The notes: generated by a model not told the origin, from the sequence alone. 64,000 nt of DNA from Tomocerus qinae (GCA_020055645.1 CM034549.1:9079501-9143500); one strand, 5' to 3'. Shown: positions 33,405 to 45,691, counted from the stretch's first letter. Program-made: numbers and translations.

Positions 33405-35487
33405 ATGGGTAAAGGAAAGAAAAGGAAAATTTCCGATGACTATGATAAAAATGTGGACGAAGAAAACAGCAATGCAGTTGTTGAAATTGAGACTTCCCCG
33501 TACAACAAAACGTTGGCGTTCAGCAACATCGGAGGACTTCTTGATATCAAAAAGGAGCTATTGTTAACGGTGATGAATGACTTTGTAAATGCTCCCAAAA
33601 CGATAGACCGTAAGAGTAAGTACTTCTAGTTTTACTTGTGCCTATTCCTTTTCTGCCTAGAATGCTTCATAAAAATTAATAATAATTTAATATTGCTAAA
33701 GCATTGGAAAATTATTTTCAAGTTAAATTATTTTAGCTACTACTGGAGTTTTATTCTATGGACCTCCCGGTACTGGTAAAAGCTTCATGTCAATGTGTCT
33801 TGTGGCTGAACTGAATCGGGCAATGAAAAAAGGAGTTTCACTCTACAGCTTAAATGGTACGTTGTAAATATCAACTGCTATACTACTTTACTTTTTTGTA
33901 CACAATAATAAATATATATGGCTATTATTACTTGATTAGTATGTAACTCTATCTAATATTGTAAATATTTATATATTAATACATATTATATACATACAAA
34001 TATTATAAACATCTTTTGACGAGTTGCATTTTGACTTGCATTATTATTTGTAAATAATTGTCTTAATTTTTGCAGGAGAACTAAAAAATAAGTATTTTGG
34101 AGAAAGTGAGAAATTGATCAAAAACATATTTGCAAAAGCTAGAGAAACAGCTCCATCAGTAATTCTCCTTGACGAAATGGAAAGTTTGGGAACTTCACGA
34201 GAAGCCAGCCGAGAAGAGGCCAGTGCCTCCATCGTGTCCCAACTTTTGGTGGAGACACAAAATCTTAAGTGTATTCAGGAGAAAGTTTTGGTGATCGGAA
34301 TCACTAATTTACTGGATAAAATTGACCCCGCTTTAATTAGATCAGGAAGAATAGACAAGCATTTCCAGTTTCTCCTTCCTAATGAAAAAGGTCGATTTGA
34401 ACTGTTGGAGATAATGACCGAAAACTGGAGTACCAATGAAAAGCCTAGCAAAGCACTACTCCTTGAATTAGCTAGAGCTACAGATGGATTCACAGGAGCT
34501 GACATAGAAAAATTGTCCGAGACTGTCGTGTACAGAGCCCAAAGCCGTATTTTAAGTGATGATACATGCGACATTAATGATGTGCAGACATGTCTAACAA
34601 AGCTGAAATCTAAGAAATGGAAGGTGACCCCAGAAGACTGGAAGGCAGAAGCCAAAACAATCAAACCGATTTTGAATTCCTTCGGAAGTTGTTTGTATAA
34701 TCCTGTCTCCAATCTACCATTACCCCAACAAATCTCTTCTTTTTTGTTCAAAAAAATTGAAAAGCAGTTGGCTGCAAGTTTACCGAAACAAATTTCAAAC
34801 GGCAAAATTATAAAAAATATTATCATTCGTGGCTCGGAAATTTTGAGAGATGACTTGAATGATACTGTATTGCCGACTATGATTTCCAATCTGCATTTAA
34901 TGGACGAATTTATATTGTATGGGATTAATTGGGAATCATTGGCATCCGGGAGATCTACAAATGGTGAAATTATGTTAGAAGTCCTGCAACAATCGATTCG
35001 TTGCCCTAAGCCAGCGGTCGCCGTTCTCACTAATCTAGATATCCTTTGGTCAGGGTTAACACTAGAACAACGAATTACATTAAAGAGTATGATTGGAAAG
35101 GCAAATAGAAACCAAGTACTGGTTTTAGCCACCACTTGTTTGCCACTGAAGGATTTATTGCTAGATATTTTTGACGAAAAAGTTGCATCGAGCGTGGAGA
35201 TCAAAGAGTTTGATTCGAAAGATGTGGGTGATTGTTTTGAAGATATGTTCCACTCGTCATTGATTGAACTCAAGGACCTAAAATTCGGAAAAGGTCTTTC
35301 CATTTCAGAAGCAAATGAACAAATGAAAGAAATTTTTGATCGATTGGTGAAAATGGCTACCAAGATGAAAATTAAAAATATTTTGACACTAAAGTTGGAA
35401 ATTGAAGGCGCAATCCGAAGTAGTGCATCAGATGCAGAAGACTTTCTACAAAGCTTCGAAAACATACTCGGCGATCATGAGGAATGA
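33405..35487 (+). CDS. ATAD2/Yta7-like AAA+ ATPase without bromodomain
   Basis: Exons 33405-33615, 33737-33856 and 34076-35487 join (phase 1, 1) to 580 residues. The start is MGKGKKRKISDDYDKNVDEE, basic then acidic. FSNIGGLLDIKKEL opens a type II AAA module: Walker A GPPGTGKS (79-86), Walker B VILLDE (Asp143-Glu144), sensor ITN, arginine-finger box DPALIRSGRID and the small domain TDGFTGADIEKL. A second AAA-like module follows without Walker motifs (..PAVAVLTNLDILWSGLTLEQ..VLVLATTCLP), and its order resembles ATAD2/Yta7, whose AAA2 is degenerate. Those proteins are nucleosome and histone-chaperone segregases over 1,000 residues long with a bromodomain; here the acidic N-terminal part and the bromodomain are absent. 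A function in chromatin is therefore only inferred. A VCP/NVL-type ATPase is the alternative. Confidence 0.82.
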
Positions 35488-35715
35488 GAGAAGCCTTTGT
35501 TTACCTTTACTCCCATTTGGTTATGTACACAGTATGATTTGCTATTTACATCACAACAACTATATTAAATCGAATATATACCCCCAATAATAAAGTAGTA
35601 AATAAGTATAATGCTCCTCTTTATTGTAGTCGTTTCAATTTAGTGCAGGGTAAACTTTTAAATTTTGAATTTCATGTACAATAATATTTAAGCCAAGACT
35701 TTCCGACTCTTTTGT

Positions 35716-37672
35716 TTAGAGCTGCCTTACAATCACATCCCCTGGATCACAGTCATCATCATCATCTTCTGTAAACTTAATATCAAGTGTTGTATTTTCT
35801 GATGAATTCGTTTGACAGTCCTCTTCAAATTCCACGCTGACATCATCACTTAAGTCATGTTCTCTATCATAGTAAACATTAGAATTTTGATCGAACAAAA
35901 CTTGCTTAGATTTTCTAGTCAGGACTCTTGGAACGAGAATATCCTCTTGGAAATCAGTACTGCTGGTGTTAGAAACATTTTTGCTCATTCTTCTAGAACT
36001 AGCTGCGTCGATCAAGTTGAGAAATAGGTTTTCATTTGATTTGAATGACGGAAAATCCAGATTTTCTCTATAATCCTGATAGTCTCTTTGATATTCTCCT
36101 TCATTGTTGGACCGTACCGATGCAGTTCTAGATTTGCTCCGTTTTTGTTTCGGAAGACTACGAGTTGAGAGTAGGGCTTCACGTTTTTCATTTTTCATTG
36201 TGGTGTTCAGACGACTGTTTTGTTTGTCTAGATCCTGCGGACAACTCTTGGATTTTAACGACCCTTTATTATGATGAGATTTCTTGTCGATATTTTTAAT
36301 GTAGCATTTTTCCTCGCAATTGTATTCTACATTTTCCATGTCAGCAGATATGTGGGATTTCTTGTGCGATCTGGAACTGGACCGAGATCGGGAGCGACTT
36401 TGTTGCGAATTAGTGGAGGGTACTTTAGTTCCGTGGGCTTTTACTGGCCCCTTCGAAGAATTTCGTGACAGATGTTGCTGTTGTCGTTTTTTGCTTAATA
36501 ATTTTAATTGCTCGCGTTCTTCATTGTCATAACGTTTCATTCGTGTCATATGTTGTTCTTGTGAATATTGTTGTAGAAATGTCAGATAAAACATGGAGGA
36601 GATCACCACAAAAACTGTTGATATACTCGCCAAAATGCAACCGTATAACGACAGATGTTTCAATGATTCCTTCATATCCGCACCGCAACCCTAAGAGTCA
36701 CAACATATCTTGAAGAACACCTGATACATTAAGTGACTTATGATTTTGCAATTAATTATATACTTTAGTGTAGATTTTCTCTTCCATAAACGCATAATTC
36801 ATTCTGAGTACTCCATCACCACACTTCCAACCATCTTCATCTACAAAATCATTTTTCCATCGGCAGCAATTGGAGGACACGCTTTTTCTATCTCCGTATT
36901 CTGTGTAATCCTTATAACTCACAATACCACAGCAAGCGTTCTGGAAATAAAAATTGAATTCGTAAATAATAATATTTCATTTGAGTTAAATTAATATGTT
37001 AATCGTACTGTAATTTGCCATTTCTCCATCCAATCTGGAAAATGAAATGCAGATGAATCCATTGAACCTTCTTCAGCGATTTCTTTAAGGATCAGATTTA
37101 ACTGTGTGTTACTAATTTCCAGATACATTGACAGTTCTACTAACGACAAGAAAGAAAAGGCCACTACCAAGATGAACAAGTGAATTCGAGTCTGTGAGCA
37201 TAAGTAAGAAAACATGTGACGTATAATATAAATACAAAGCAGAAATTCGTATTTTGAAGTAAGTCCAACTGTAAATATCTGGGAATTTAAAAATATACCC
37301 AGAAGTAAGCTCTGATATTGTCGAAATCATGATGGATGACGTAGCAAATGTGACAGCTCATTAAAAGTGAATAGACGATGAAAACCATGGCGGAGATGCT
37401 CAATCCTAAGTGAATTTGCGATCTCTGAATGTTTGCCATGTATCCATTTGTAATCCAGTACACCCATGTCGAGAAGAAAGCAAAGCTGGCCAAGTTGGAT
37501 GTCTTAAACAGACAATACATAGTTAAGTATTTTAGATATAATCATACTAATTTATTTTCCCTAGTTCCTAATTACGTATAGCGGTGCGTAGAATATAATT
37601 AATTCAGCAGTGAGAGCTTACCACTTGACCAAAAATGCCAAAAACTGTACATCCAAGTGGAGTTACTTTCAT
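35716..37672 (-). CDS. Tetraspanin-like protein with long Arg/Ser-rich tail
   Basis: Five minus-strand exons, 37622-37672, 37299-37502, 37009-37191, 36764-36940 and 35716-36690, all phase 0, give 529 residues. It starts MKVTPLGCTVFGIFGQV; three helices lie in the first 110 residues. The extracellular loop has CCG (149-151), CC (171-172), C186 and GC (206-207) as in tetraspanins, then helix 4 (..GCILASISTVFVVISSMFYL, to about 243). The remaining about 285 residues form a cytoplasmic tail: first basic and Ser/Arg-rich (NSQQSRSRSRSSSRSHKKSH), later acidic (..FTEDDDDDCDPGD). Known tetraspanins usually end with a tail under 50 residues, so the tail is the odd feature. Splice sites are canonical. 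The role is unknown; the tail suggests cytoskeletal or RNA/protein scaffolding, as a guess only. Confidence 0.78.
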
Positions 37673-38846
37673 TTTGGTTCTACCAGAAATTATTCTCTCT
37701 AAATCAAAAACGTTTTAAAACATAGTGTCCGTAATTCCTATATTCCTCGTTGTATTACAAAATAACTGCAATAAATTCTTACACACGAAAATAACCCAAC
37801 GCGCGTTGGAATAACTTATACACGCGGGTCCACGCGAGTAATGGTAATACTTGCATCTTATTTCTGTATTTCAATATTTTCAATCCACGATGATACTGTT
37901 GAATTTGTAATTTGTAAAGATCATGAAAATAAAATGTAGCCAATAGTGACATGCAATTTTATGATCCCAACTCCGAACATTTGGATTATAAGATTGTAAA
38001 AAGTCGGCAAATTATGTAGCATAGAATAACGCAATGTGGATCGAACGTAATAAGGTGATGTCTATAGCCAATTTCAACATCTTTCTGCAGCCAGTTTGAA
38101 GTTTGGGTGCATTCAGTTAGCTTTTAGCTGGGAAAAATCCCGTGGTCATGGATACAGCCACTGATCCCCCCTGGGCCTGCACACCCAGTTTTCCTATTCA
38201 AACTGGCTGCAGAATAAGAGCAAAACATTCTATTGACTTCACCTGAAGTGGGAGAGACTGTCATAGGTTCGAATCACATTGGAATAACGCGTATTCTTTC
38301 ATATTTTATGGTCCACAAATCTTCTATGATTACTAAAATCTTTTTTTTATAGTAAAGATAGTTTAGTTAAGATTTCAAACTCTATTTCCAGCTTTTCATA
38401 TGTAATTTATAATACCATACATCTGGTGTACTCAATGGAACATAATAATACTTTAGTTATGGTTGTAGTACATATAGTCTGGTTTAGACTAGGAGCATGC
38501 AAAACATAGCAAAGTTAATGATTTGAAAGAAATTGTAGGTCGAAATTCAACAGAACCTTTTTTGATGTACCGTGTACCATTTTCACTGTACTATAAGTGT
38601 CATTTCCTGGTTCAATCAATTGTTAAAGCATTTATTTAGTGTACATACATAAATATTAAATATCTGAACTCAATAGGACTGTACATAAATAATGAGACTA
38701 ACTATATGTAGTTAATGTATAGTAGGTGCAGAAAAAAATTCTGTATCTGTAACATCTTCTGCAAGCTGACCGTCTTACACCGACTTTTTTCAGATATTTA
38801 TGGCTGATCCGCGCAGAATGACCCACATTCTGTGCTTTAGGAGTAT
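37673..38846. other. Intergenic region, divergent promoters
   Basis: Separates the minus-strand tetraspanin-like gene from the plus-strand protease. Apart from the small palindromic element at 38085-38212, nothing recognised. Confidence 0.4.
38085..38212. mobile_element. 128-bp element with perfect 16-bp inverted ends
   Basis: CTGCAGCCAGTTTGAA at the left is the exact reverse complement of TTCAAACTGGCTGCAG at the right; one or two more bases pair outside. The centre contains weaker complementarity (GGGAAAAATCCC). No target duplication evident. Non-coding. Confidence 0.5.
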
Positions 38847-41483
38847 ATGGCTCATATTTTATTTTTCTTGTAAGTCAACTCAATATAGACGTAGTCTGCA
38901 AGATTTTTTTTACTTTTATCAATAAATAATTTGAAGGTAAATATTTACACTTGTAAATCGATTCAAGTTTAGGTACTTGCTTCAGTAGTGCCCACGGACG
39001 AAGTAATAAGCACAATAAATACTCCCACTCAAAACATCACCATATTCATTATAGTTCATCTGAAAGCAGAGAGGATATTCCGGAGTATCATCTCCACTCG
39101 GACACTCGTCACCGTCGACTATCTGAATCAGATGCTCTCAACAACTCCTCAGAAAAATATTTAGGTTACAATACACTTTTACTGCCGCAGACTGATCTTA
39201 AAACTTAAACTGACTGTTATTGTTAATTCTTTTACCGAAGTTAAATTTTAATACTCAGGTCAAGGGCGAGTAATTGGTGGAAGAAAAGCAAAAGCATTTG
39301 AATTCCCTTGGCTGGTTGCAATTAATAAGGAGGGGTCGCGAGAGGACTATGGTACGGATATTTACATAATAATATTACATGACCAGATAAATCTCGTCCG
39401 ACAGATGAGGAATTATCTGTCTACAATACAATTTTTGTATCATTATTACCAAATTCAACATCATTTAACCGAACAGTGAATTTTTTTCTACATTAATGTT
39501 TAAAGCCTTTCCATTAGCTCCTGATTTTCATAATAATACTATCATTTACTTCATAAGTAGTATGTACATAATGATATCATGTAGTAGAGTGTCGTTATTA
39601 TTATAGTGATGTTTGATATTTCGAACATATTATTTATTTCCAGGAACTTTCTGTGGAGGAACGATTATAAACGAAAGATATGTTTTAGCGTACGACTCAT
39701 AATTTCAACTTACCTATTATTATATACTATAGTAAATATAGCTGTGGACATTTTTAATATCCTATTTCCTTCCCTAGATCTTTTTCTAATTTCTAATAGT
39801 ATTTTCTTTCCTTAAAAATTTTTCCAATTTCTAATAGTATTTTCCTTCCCTAGAGCTTTTTCCAATTTCATAAATATTTTTTATCCCTGAACCACCAATA
39901 TATTAATATTTCATTATTTATAATTAATTAAAAATTTATAGTATTGTAATAATTTATAATCTACCTAATTCTTTATTTGATTTAAAATTTATTCCTTTTA
40001 ATGCGCTGCATGTTCTTGTTTCTGTTTTCAGTGCTGCCCATTGTTTTGTCGGTAATTATAATTTTCATTCCATTAAGAGCCCAGTTCCTTTAAATTTGGA
40101 AATCTCTGATGACTATCAAAATACATGTAAAAATTGCTTTACAACTCTTGGAATTCTGTCTAAAGTTCTTACCCGATTTTCTCGTGTGGCATATTTTTGG
40201 AATCCTGAATATATTGTCGACCACCCCATTGTACAAAATATACGATATTTAAATTTTCTAGCAGATTTTGTCGTTTACAAAATTATAATCGCAATAAGAT
40301 ATATTAATGAGTAAACATATCGTATATTTTGTACAATGAGGGGGTCTACAATATATCCAGGATTCCAAAAATGTGCCACACAAGAAAATCGGGTAAAAAC
40401 TTTAGACAGAATTCCAAGAGTTGTAAAACAATTTTTACATGTATTTTGGTAGTCGTCAGAGATTTCCAAATTTAAAGGAACTGGACTCTTAATCTGAAAG
40501 GGGCATGGATTTTTTATTCATTTAATTTTGATGCACTTGTTGTTGGCAGTTATTCCAACGGGACCAAAGAAACCTGGTTCGATTGAAGTAATTTTGCATA
40601 TAAATGATCGAGAGCAATCTGATGATGATGAAGATTCAATTAGAGTTGGAGTAAAAGAAATAATAGTGCATCCGAAATACACAACCTTCGAATCGCTCGG
40701 GTTGGTTGTTTGTTTTAATATTATTAATGTGCCAAATGAAGATTTTAATGTACTTTTTTCTTAATTGATTAGGAAATCGGAATACACATATTTGCCGATG
40801 GACAATGATATAGCCCTTCTTAGGCTTGCAAGACCAGTTAAACTGAAGAAAAATAGCAAAGAAGGTCCCAAAGCTTTATGTTTGGATACGAACAACAACG
40901 GAAGTTTTGCCGAAGGGCAAAAGCTACTTGCCGCTGGTTGGGGATTAACAAAACAAACTGGAAGTTTTGGTTCAAATGTTCTGAAAAAAGTTGATTTGAT
41001 TCTTACTTCGCCTGCAGAGTGTTACTCTTTTTTCATATCACAATTTGGTACTAAAAACGCATTGAAAGCCGACAGGTTTTATTGTGCCAAAGGGAAAAAT
41101 GGTTTGGAAGGAATTTCACAAGTAATAAAATGTCATTTTAGTACATTTCAAAAACTAATGTTCTTATAAAACAAAATAGGATATTTTCAAATTAGGGCGA
41201 CTCGGGAGGATTTTTGATATATAAAAATCCAAGCGGAAATTACAAGCAAATTGGAGTAACTTCGATGACCCAATATAAAGAAGGTGGGGTTGCGTCCTCA
41301 ATTTTCTTCAATATACACGGTAAGCATTTGCTGCAACAAAATCTAGTGATTTTTATCTATAGATAAATAACTTAAGCAAGTTTTTCACTAACTATTACAG
41401 TTCGAATGAAATGGATCATTAAAGAAATGAAAAAAAGAGACCCGAACCTAAAGGCCTGTGTGGATAGTGATGATAGTGAATGA
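38847..41483 (+). CDS. S1-family serine protease with His/Ser-rich pro-region
   Basis: Exons from 39259 are well supported: 39259-39351, 39644-39689, 40032-40051, 40550-40700, 40773-41121, 41196-41319 and 41401-41483. Before them an exon ending 39162 encodes a His/Ser-rich pro-region (HSKHHHIHYSSSESRED..), and 38847-38869 may hold the start MAHILFFF; the acceptor there is a CAGTAG tandem. The zymogen cleavage site is GR|VIGGRKA. Triad: His in YVLAAAHC, split over three exons; Asp in DNDIALLRL; Ser in QGDSGGF. The pocket is unusual: the residue six before Ser is Gly, and the Cys normally two before GDSGG's Gln is Ser, so the Cys191-Cys220 bond is missing and trypsin-like specificity is not expected. 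Secreted, probably digestive or cascade protease. Intron 3 contains a foldback element. Confidence 0.85.
40073..40492. mobile_element. 420-bp foldback element in protease intron 3
   Basis: Arms of about 190 bp start TTAAGAGCCCAGTTCCTTTA and end with the reverse complement ..TAAAGGAACTGGACTCTTAA. A TTAA occurs at both borders, as for piggyBac-type targets, but it is also part of the palindrome, so the class is open. Both arms give the same 50-codon frame (MEISDDYQNTCKNC..) on opposite strands, which is a symmetry artefact. It lies 22 bp after the donor of exon 3 and ends 57 bp before the acceptor, so almost the whole intron is transposon. Confidence 0.8.
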
Positions 41484-42083
41484 GCTTTTAATTAAGCAAC
41501 ACTTAATTATGTAAACATTACAGGTCCTTACCTTGTTGATTAGTTTTAATGACACACGCAGGTGACTATAATTATGATGATTGATGGTTAACCGTTATTG
41601 TTAGTTATTATATATTATATAGGTTATTATGTACGGTGAGGAATTAAAGCGTTTTCTTTCACGACTTTTCCTCTTCAAATATTTCACAGGTACCTTCACC
41701 AGAATTTTGATTGAGTCCAAAGTCCCAACGATGATGGGAATTTTAAGGATGTTTATCTAAGAGATTTGTTTGTCATTTGGCACTTACAACAATAATTATA
41801 AAATAAGTGTGTGTAAGCATCTTGTGTTGATGATTGTGTATACAACTGCTACATCTACAAAATATAATTAGTAGATATCTGGCAAATGGCCTATATAATG
41901 GTGTTCTAAATTAAAGTGCTTAAAAATGGCGAAATCCAAAACAATTATTAATAGGTACTGCAAGCAATGTTTAATTTTAAATTGTGTACAAAAGAATGGT
42001 TATAGACTATGCCATAAACTGCAAATATTGTGGAAAATGTAGTTCTTTGAATACCTAATGCAATTATACCAGAATAAGCCCCA
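41484..42083. other. Convergent intergenic region
   Basis: 600 bp between convergent 3' ends of the protease and the FG-GAP-type gene. Nothing recognised. Confidence 0.4.
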
Positions 42084-43927
42084 TTACAAAGGAGCGTAGG
42101 TGTAGACATACATAGTTCCTGCAGTATAGCCAGCAGCAATCTGAGCAATACAAACAAATTATATTACAATAATCATTATCTCAGTTATTGAAGGACAAAA
42201 TATTTCCTCTTACTATTTCTGTGTAGCCATCTCCGTCCAAGTCCACACATGCATATTTTCCACTGGTCGTTCTTCCAGTATCTACCAAAAGGTGTTTGTT
42301 ATACCTCCAATCATCAGGTTCTTCAGAAATCGGTTCCAAAATATAATGTTTTCCATCGTCATCTCCACTGACCATGATGTAAGGCTTTCGGCGTCTAAAA
42401 AGAACAAGATTTATTATCATTTGAGTTTTCAATGACAGTTCTAATAATAATTTTTATATTTGTTTTTAGAAATTGTTTGTTAGTTCTAACTATACCTGCC
42501 ACCAGGAAGAACTTCATTTTTGTAGGCTTCAGAAGGATAGAAAGGTTTGGGAGCTCCAGGAGTCATGCTTTGACCTCCGATGATTAAATTAGCGACAAAT
42601 CCATCTGCAAGAGTATGTTTAACGAAGGTTCCGTTGCGGAAATCGTCAGGTACTTCGTACACAAATACGTGCCCACGAGTATGGTTGTATGCAGTAGCCA
42701 TTAAATCCAGTTTTCCGTCCATGTTAAAGTCATCTACGTAAACATCGAAACTTTGACCTAATTTTATATCAAGTGGGATCTTCCTGACATTTGACCAATC
42801 TCTCCAATCCCCGTTTATTGTGAAATACAAATTCAATTGTTCTTTCCAGAATTCCGCAGCGAGGATACAATCAAATTCAATTCCTCGAGAAGGTAGCTTG
42901 AAATTTCGGAAATGGACATCTAGGGAGCCGGTATGAAGAATATGTTGGGCCCAAGCTGTTTCATTTCTAGCGAGTAACTCTGTGAAAGACAATCCTGGAT
43001 TTTCCAACCATAGAAATTCAGTTCTTGTATCTCCGACTAAAGGGACAAGAAAACGAGCAGTTAGAGCATCCAAGTCTCCGTCGTAGTCCATATCCTTCCA
43101 AAGTACTCGATGATAAGACCAATTAGACGTGTCATTTGAAGCTATGTTAATTGGTCCAACAGGAGGAGTCTGAAAAATAATTAGAATTATTGTAAAAAAT
43201 GTAGTTCTTGTTTGATTTCCAAAATAATTTTCTTTATGATTTAGATTTATTCTACTAAGTGATTAAGTGATTACCTTAGTTGTGTCATAGAGTTCCAATG
43301 CTCCTTTAGTCTTCCCTGGTACTAGAAATCCACTCGTCCATATTATGCCATCGACTCCAGCTACGCTTTCTATAAAAGAAATACGACGAAATGGTAATTC
43401 TTTAAAACTGTCTGTTTGTTTTGTTATAATTTTTTAAATCGCGACTTAGCAGGTCTCATATGCAGTTATTATTTTCATATTTCTTATACAATTACCTGGC
43501 ATAAAGTCCAACCCGTTGGGCCAAAATGAAGTTCTGTAAATATAAATTATAATTTACTGTCTGTCTAGGTAAAATAGTTAGATCCCTGCCATTTTATGGT
43601 AGGTTACATGAAACTGCATCTTTGTATAGTAAATTAAAAAATTTACCTGTCAAGCTCCTGCATTGTCCAATTGGTAATATCATTCAGATATCTTCCTGGA
43701 GACCGTAAGTAGTACTTAGGATCGGTATTTCCACTGATGGGATTGAATGATGATACATAGAGAGTGTAACGATCAGCGACATTGCTAGCAGTAGGATTAT
43801 CTTCAAAGACCTCTACGAATGCTGCCACGGGTAAGGCGAATTGGCCAAGTTTTCTTGGGATTGCTGACTGTGAGTATACAATTGTTAATACAGTAAAGAT
43901 GATTTGAAAAATGCCAAGGAACTGCAT
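42084..43927 (-). CDS. Secreted FG-GAP/VCBS-type calcium-loop protein
   Basis: Six minus-strand exons (43647-43927, 43496-43533, 43275-43369, 42496-43169, 42214-42394, 42084-42140) join to 441 residues. It starts with a signal peptide (MQFLGIFQIIFTVLTIVYSQ). Three Asp-rich loops sit between beta-strand-like segments: DMDYDGDLD, DDFNMDGKLDLM and DLDGDGYTEI. These fit the DxDxDGxxD calcium loops of FG-GAP/VCBS beta-propeller repeats found in integrin alpha chains and many secreted bacterial and fungal proteins. Several NxT/NxS sequons are present. The length suits a single seven-bladed propeller. It is likely secreted and binds calcium; an enzymatic or lectin role is not evident. Splice sites are GT-AG throughout, so if it came by transfer it has since gained introns. 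Confidence 0.78.
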
Positions 43928-44557
43928 TTTGGAAGATTAATTTATGGTTCAACTACGTGAACAATGATCTCCGCACCGACCGCACCAATGGCACGAGAAT
44001 CACTTTTATTTGCAATTTTAAACAAACTGTTATCTATAAAGTGTTTCAGTTAAATATCATTATAGTAGAAAGGCAGGACGACGGTCGAGCAATCATATTG
44101 CATGCATAAGCCACCATAACGATTAAATTCCTAAAATAAAAACCTACATTACGAGTATTACATAACTGTCATTATATGTTACATACAACGATTAGCCTTG
44201 TCTTCAATGCATTATCGTCATTTTTATGTAACTGAAAATTAATGCACGACATTTGTTACCGATATTGGTTGTAGGGAATTTATATCTAATGTTACCTGTT
44301 ATGGAACATGGAACAAGAACAAACTACTTCATACTGTAGAGATAACATACATTGAATAGAAATCAACCAAATAGAACACATATAGCTTAGCAATAAGCAA
44401 TGCAGAAACTGCAAATGGATTTTCCTGACAAGTGATAAGCATGACTTAATTAAATTTGAAGCGATAGGTGTTTACCACCTTATGTAATGCAGCTGTAACG
44501 AAATGTTGTCGACCACATCACGACAGTAACTTGATTGATCGGTATTGGTATTACGTA
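43928..44557. other. Promoter-side intergenic region
   Basis: 630 bp upstream of the FG-GAP-type gene, up to the foldback element. No motif singled out. Confidence 0.4.
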
Positions 44558-45691
44558 CAGAGTGTCCCAGAATGAATGATCCACACTTTGACCCTAAATA
44601 ACTTCCGAACGGCTTAACATATTCTAACGAGATATGCACCAACGGAAAGACCAAGCGAAAACTTAGAAATGAGCTAAATATCAATACTAACAAAAAATTA
44701 TAACTTGGTCAAAAGCTGCATGCACAAAAAAAGGTGAATTCGTACTCCCGTAAATGACGAAATGCAACTTTGATTTTTAATAACGTTTGAATTATTAGGT
44801 TTAGGTCAATGATGTCAACGGCAGTGAAAAGAGCATGCGATTTTGAGTAAAATCCAAATATTTGTTAATGTAAAAGTAAAAACATATTGTTCTGGAAAGT
44901 GACTCGCAAAGAAGAGTAACTTTCAATGAGGAATTTTTACAAAAACAGATTAGGGTCCCAATTTTGTAAGGAAGGTAATTTTGACAGTTAGGAGTCGTTT
45001 TCGGACTGTTTTTCCAACTCATAGATCTTAATACACGTAATTAAATGTCAATCTAAATTACGAATAATTGTGGAACTTTAAATTAACCTATCTGTGTGGT
45101 GTGTGGTGCTGGATTTGGTTATGACTTTGGGATACTGTCTCGGTATTGTTAGACTATCCTCTATAGAGGGACATTAAAACGTTATAACATTGCAGCGGTG
45201 AAGGACCTGGAGTTGAAACCAAATCAGTCCGAAAACAACTCCTAACTGTCAAAATTACCTTCCTTACAAAATCGGGACCCTAATCTGTTTTTGCAAAAAT
45301 TCCTCATTGAAAGATGAGGAATTGCGTGTGAATGAATCTTTGCGAGTCACTTTCCAGAACAATATGTTTTTACTTTTACATTAAAAAATATTTGGATTTT
45401 ACTCAAAATCGCATGCTCTTTTCACTGCCGTTGACCTCATTGACCTAAACCTAACAATTCAAACGTTATTAAAAATCAAAGTTGCATTTCGTCATTTACG
45501 GGAGTACGAATTCACCTTTTTTTGTGCATGCAGCTTTTGACCAAGTTATAATTTTTTGTTAGTATTGATATTTAGCTCATTTCTAAGTTTTCGCTTGGTC
45601 TTTCCGTTGGTGCATATCTCGTTAGAATATATTAATCCGTTCGGAAGTTATTTAGGGTCAAAGTGTGGATCATTCATTCTGGGACACACTG
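44558..45691. mobile_element. Foldback MITE, 1134 bp, copy 2 (TA target)
   Basis: It begins CAGAGTGTCCCAGAATGAAT, ends ..CATTCTGGGACACACTG and is flanked by TA at 44556-44557 and 45692-45693. It is the same family as 11949-13077: arms share AACTTCCGAACGG / CCGTTCGGAAGTT, ACCAAGCGAAAACTTAGAAA and ACGGGAGTACGAATTC in both orientations. The two copies are clearly related along their length, so the family is a true repeat. No transposase encoded. Confidence 0.9.

Noticed and set aside
34275-35465. 396-codon minus-strand frame opposite the ATPase
   Set aside because: Antisense shadow of a gene with clear AAA motifs; the frame has no domain and is Ser/Ile/Phe-rich as expected for the reverse strand.
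40096-40469. Mirror-image frames starting MEISDDYQNTCKNC
   Set aside because: Same cause: they lie in the two arms of the intronic foldback element and not in a gene.
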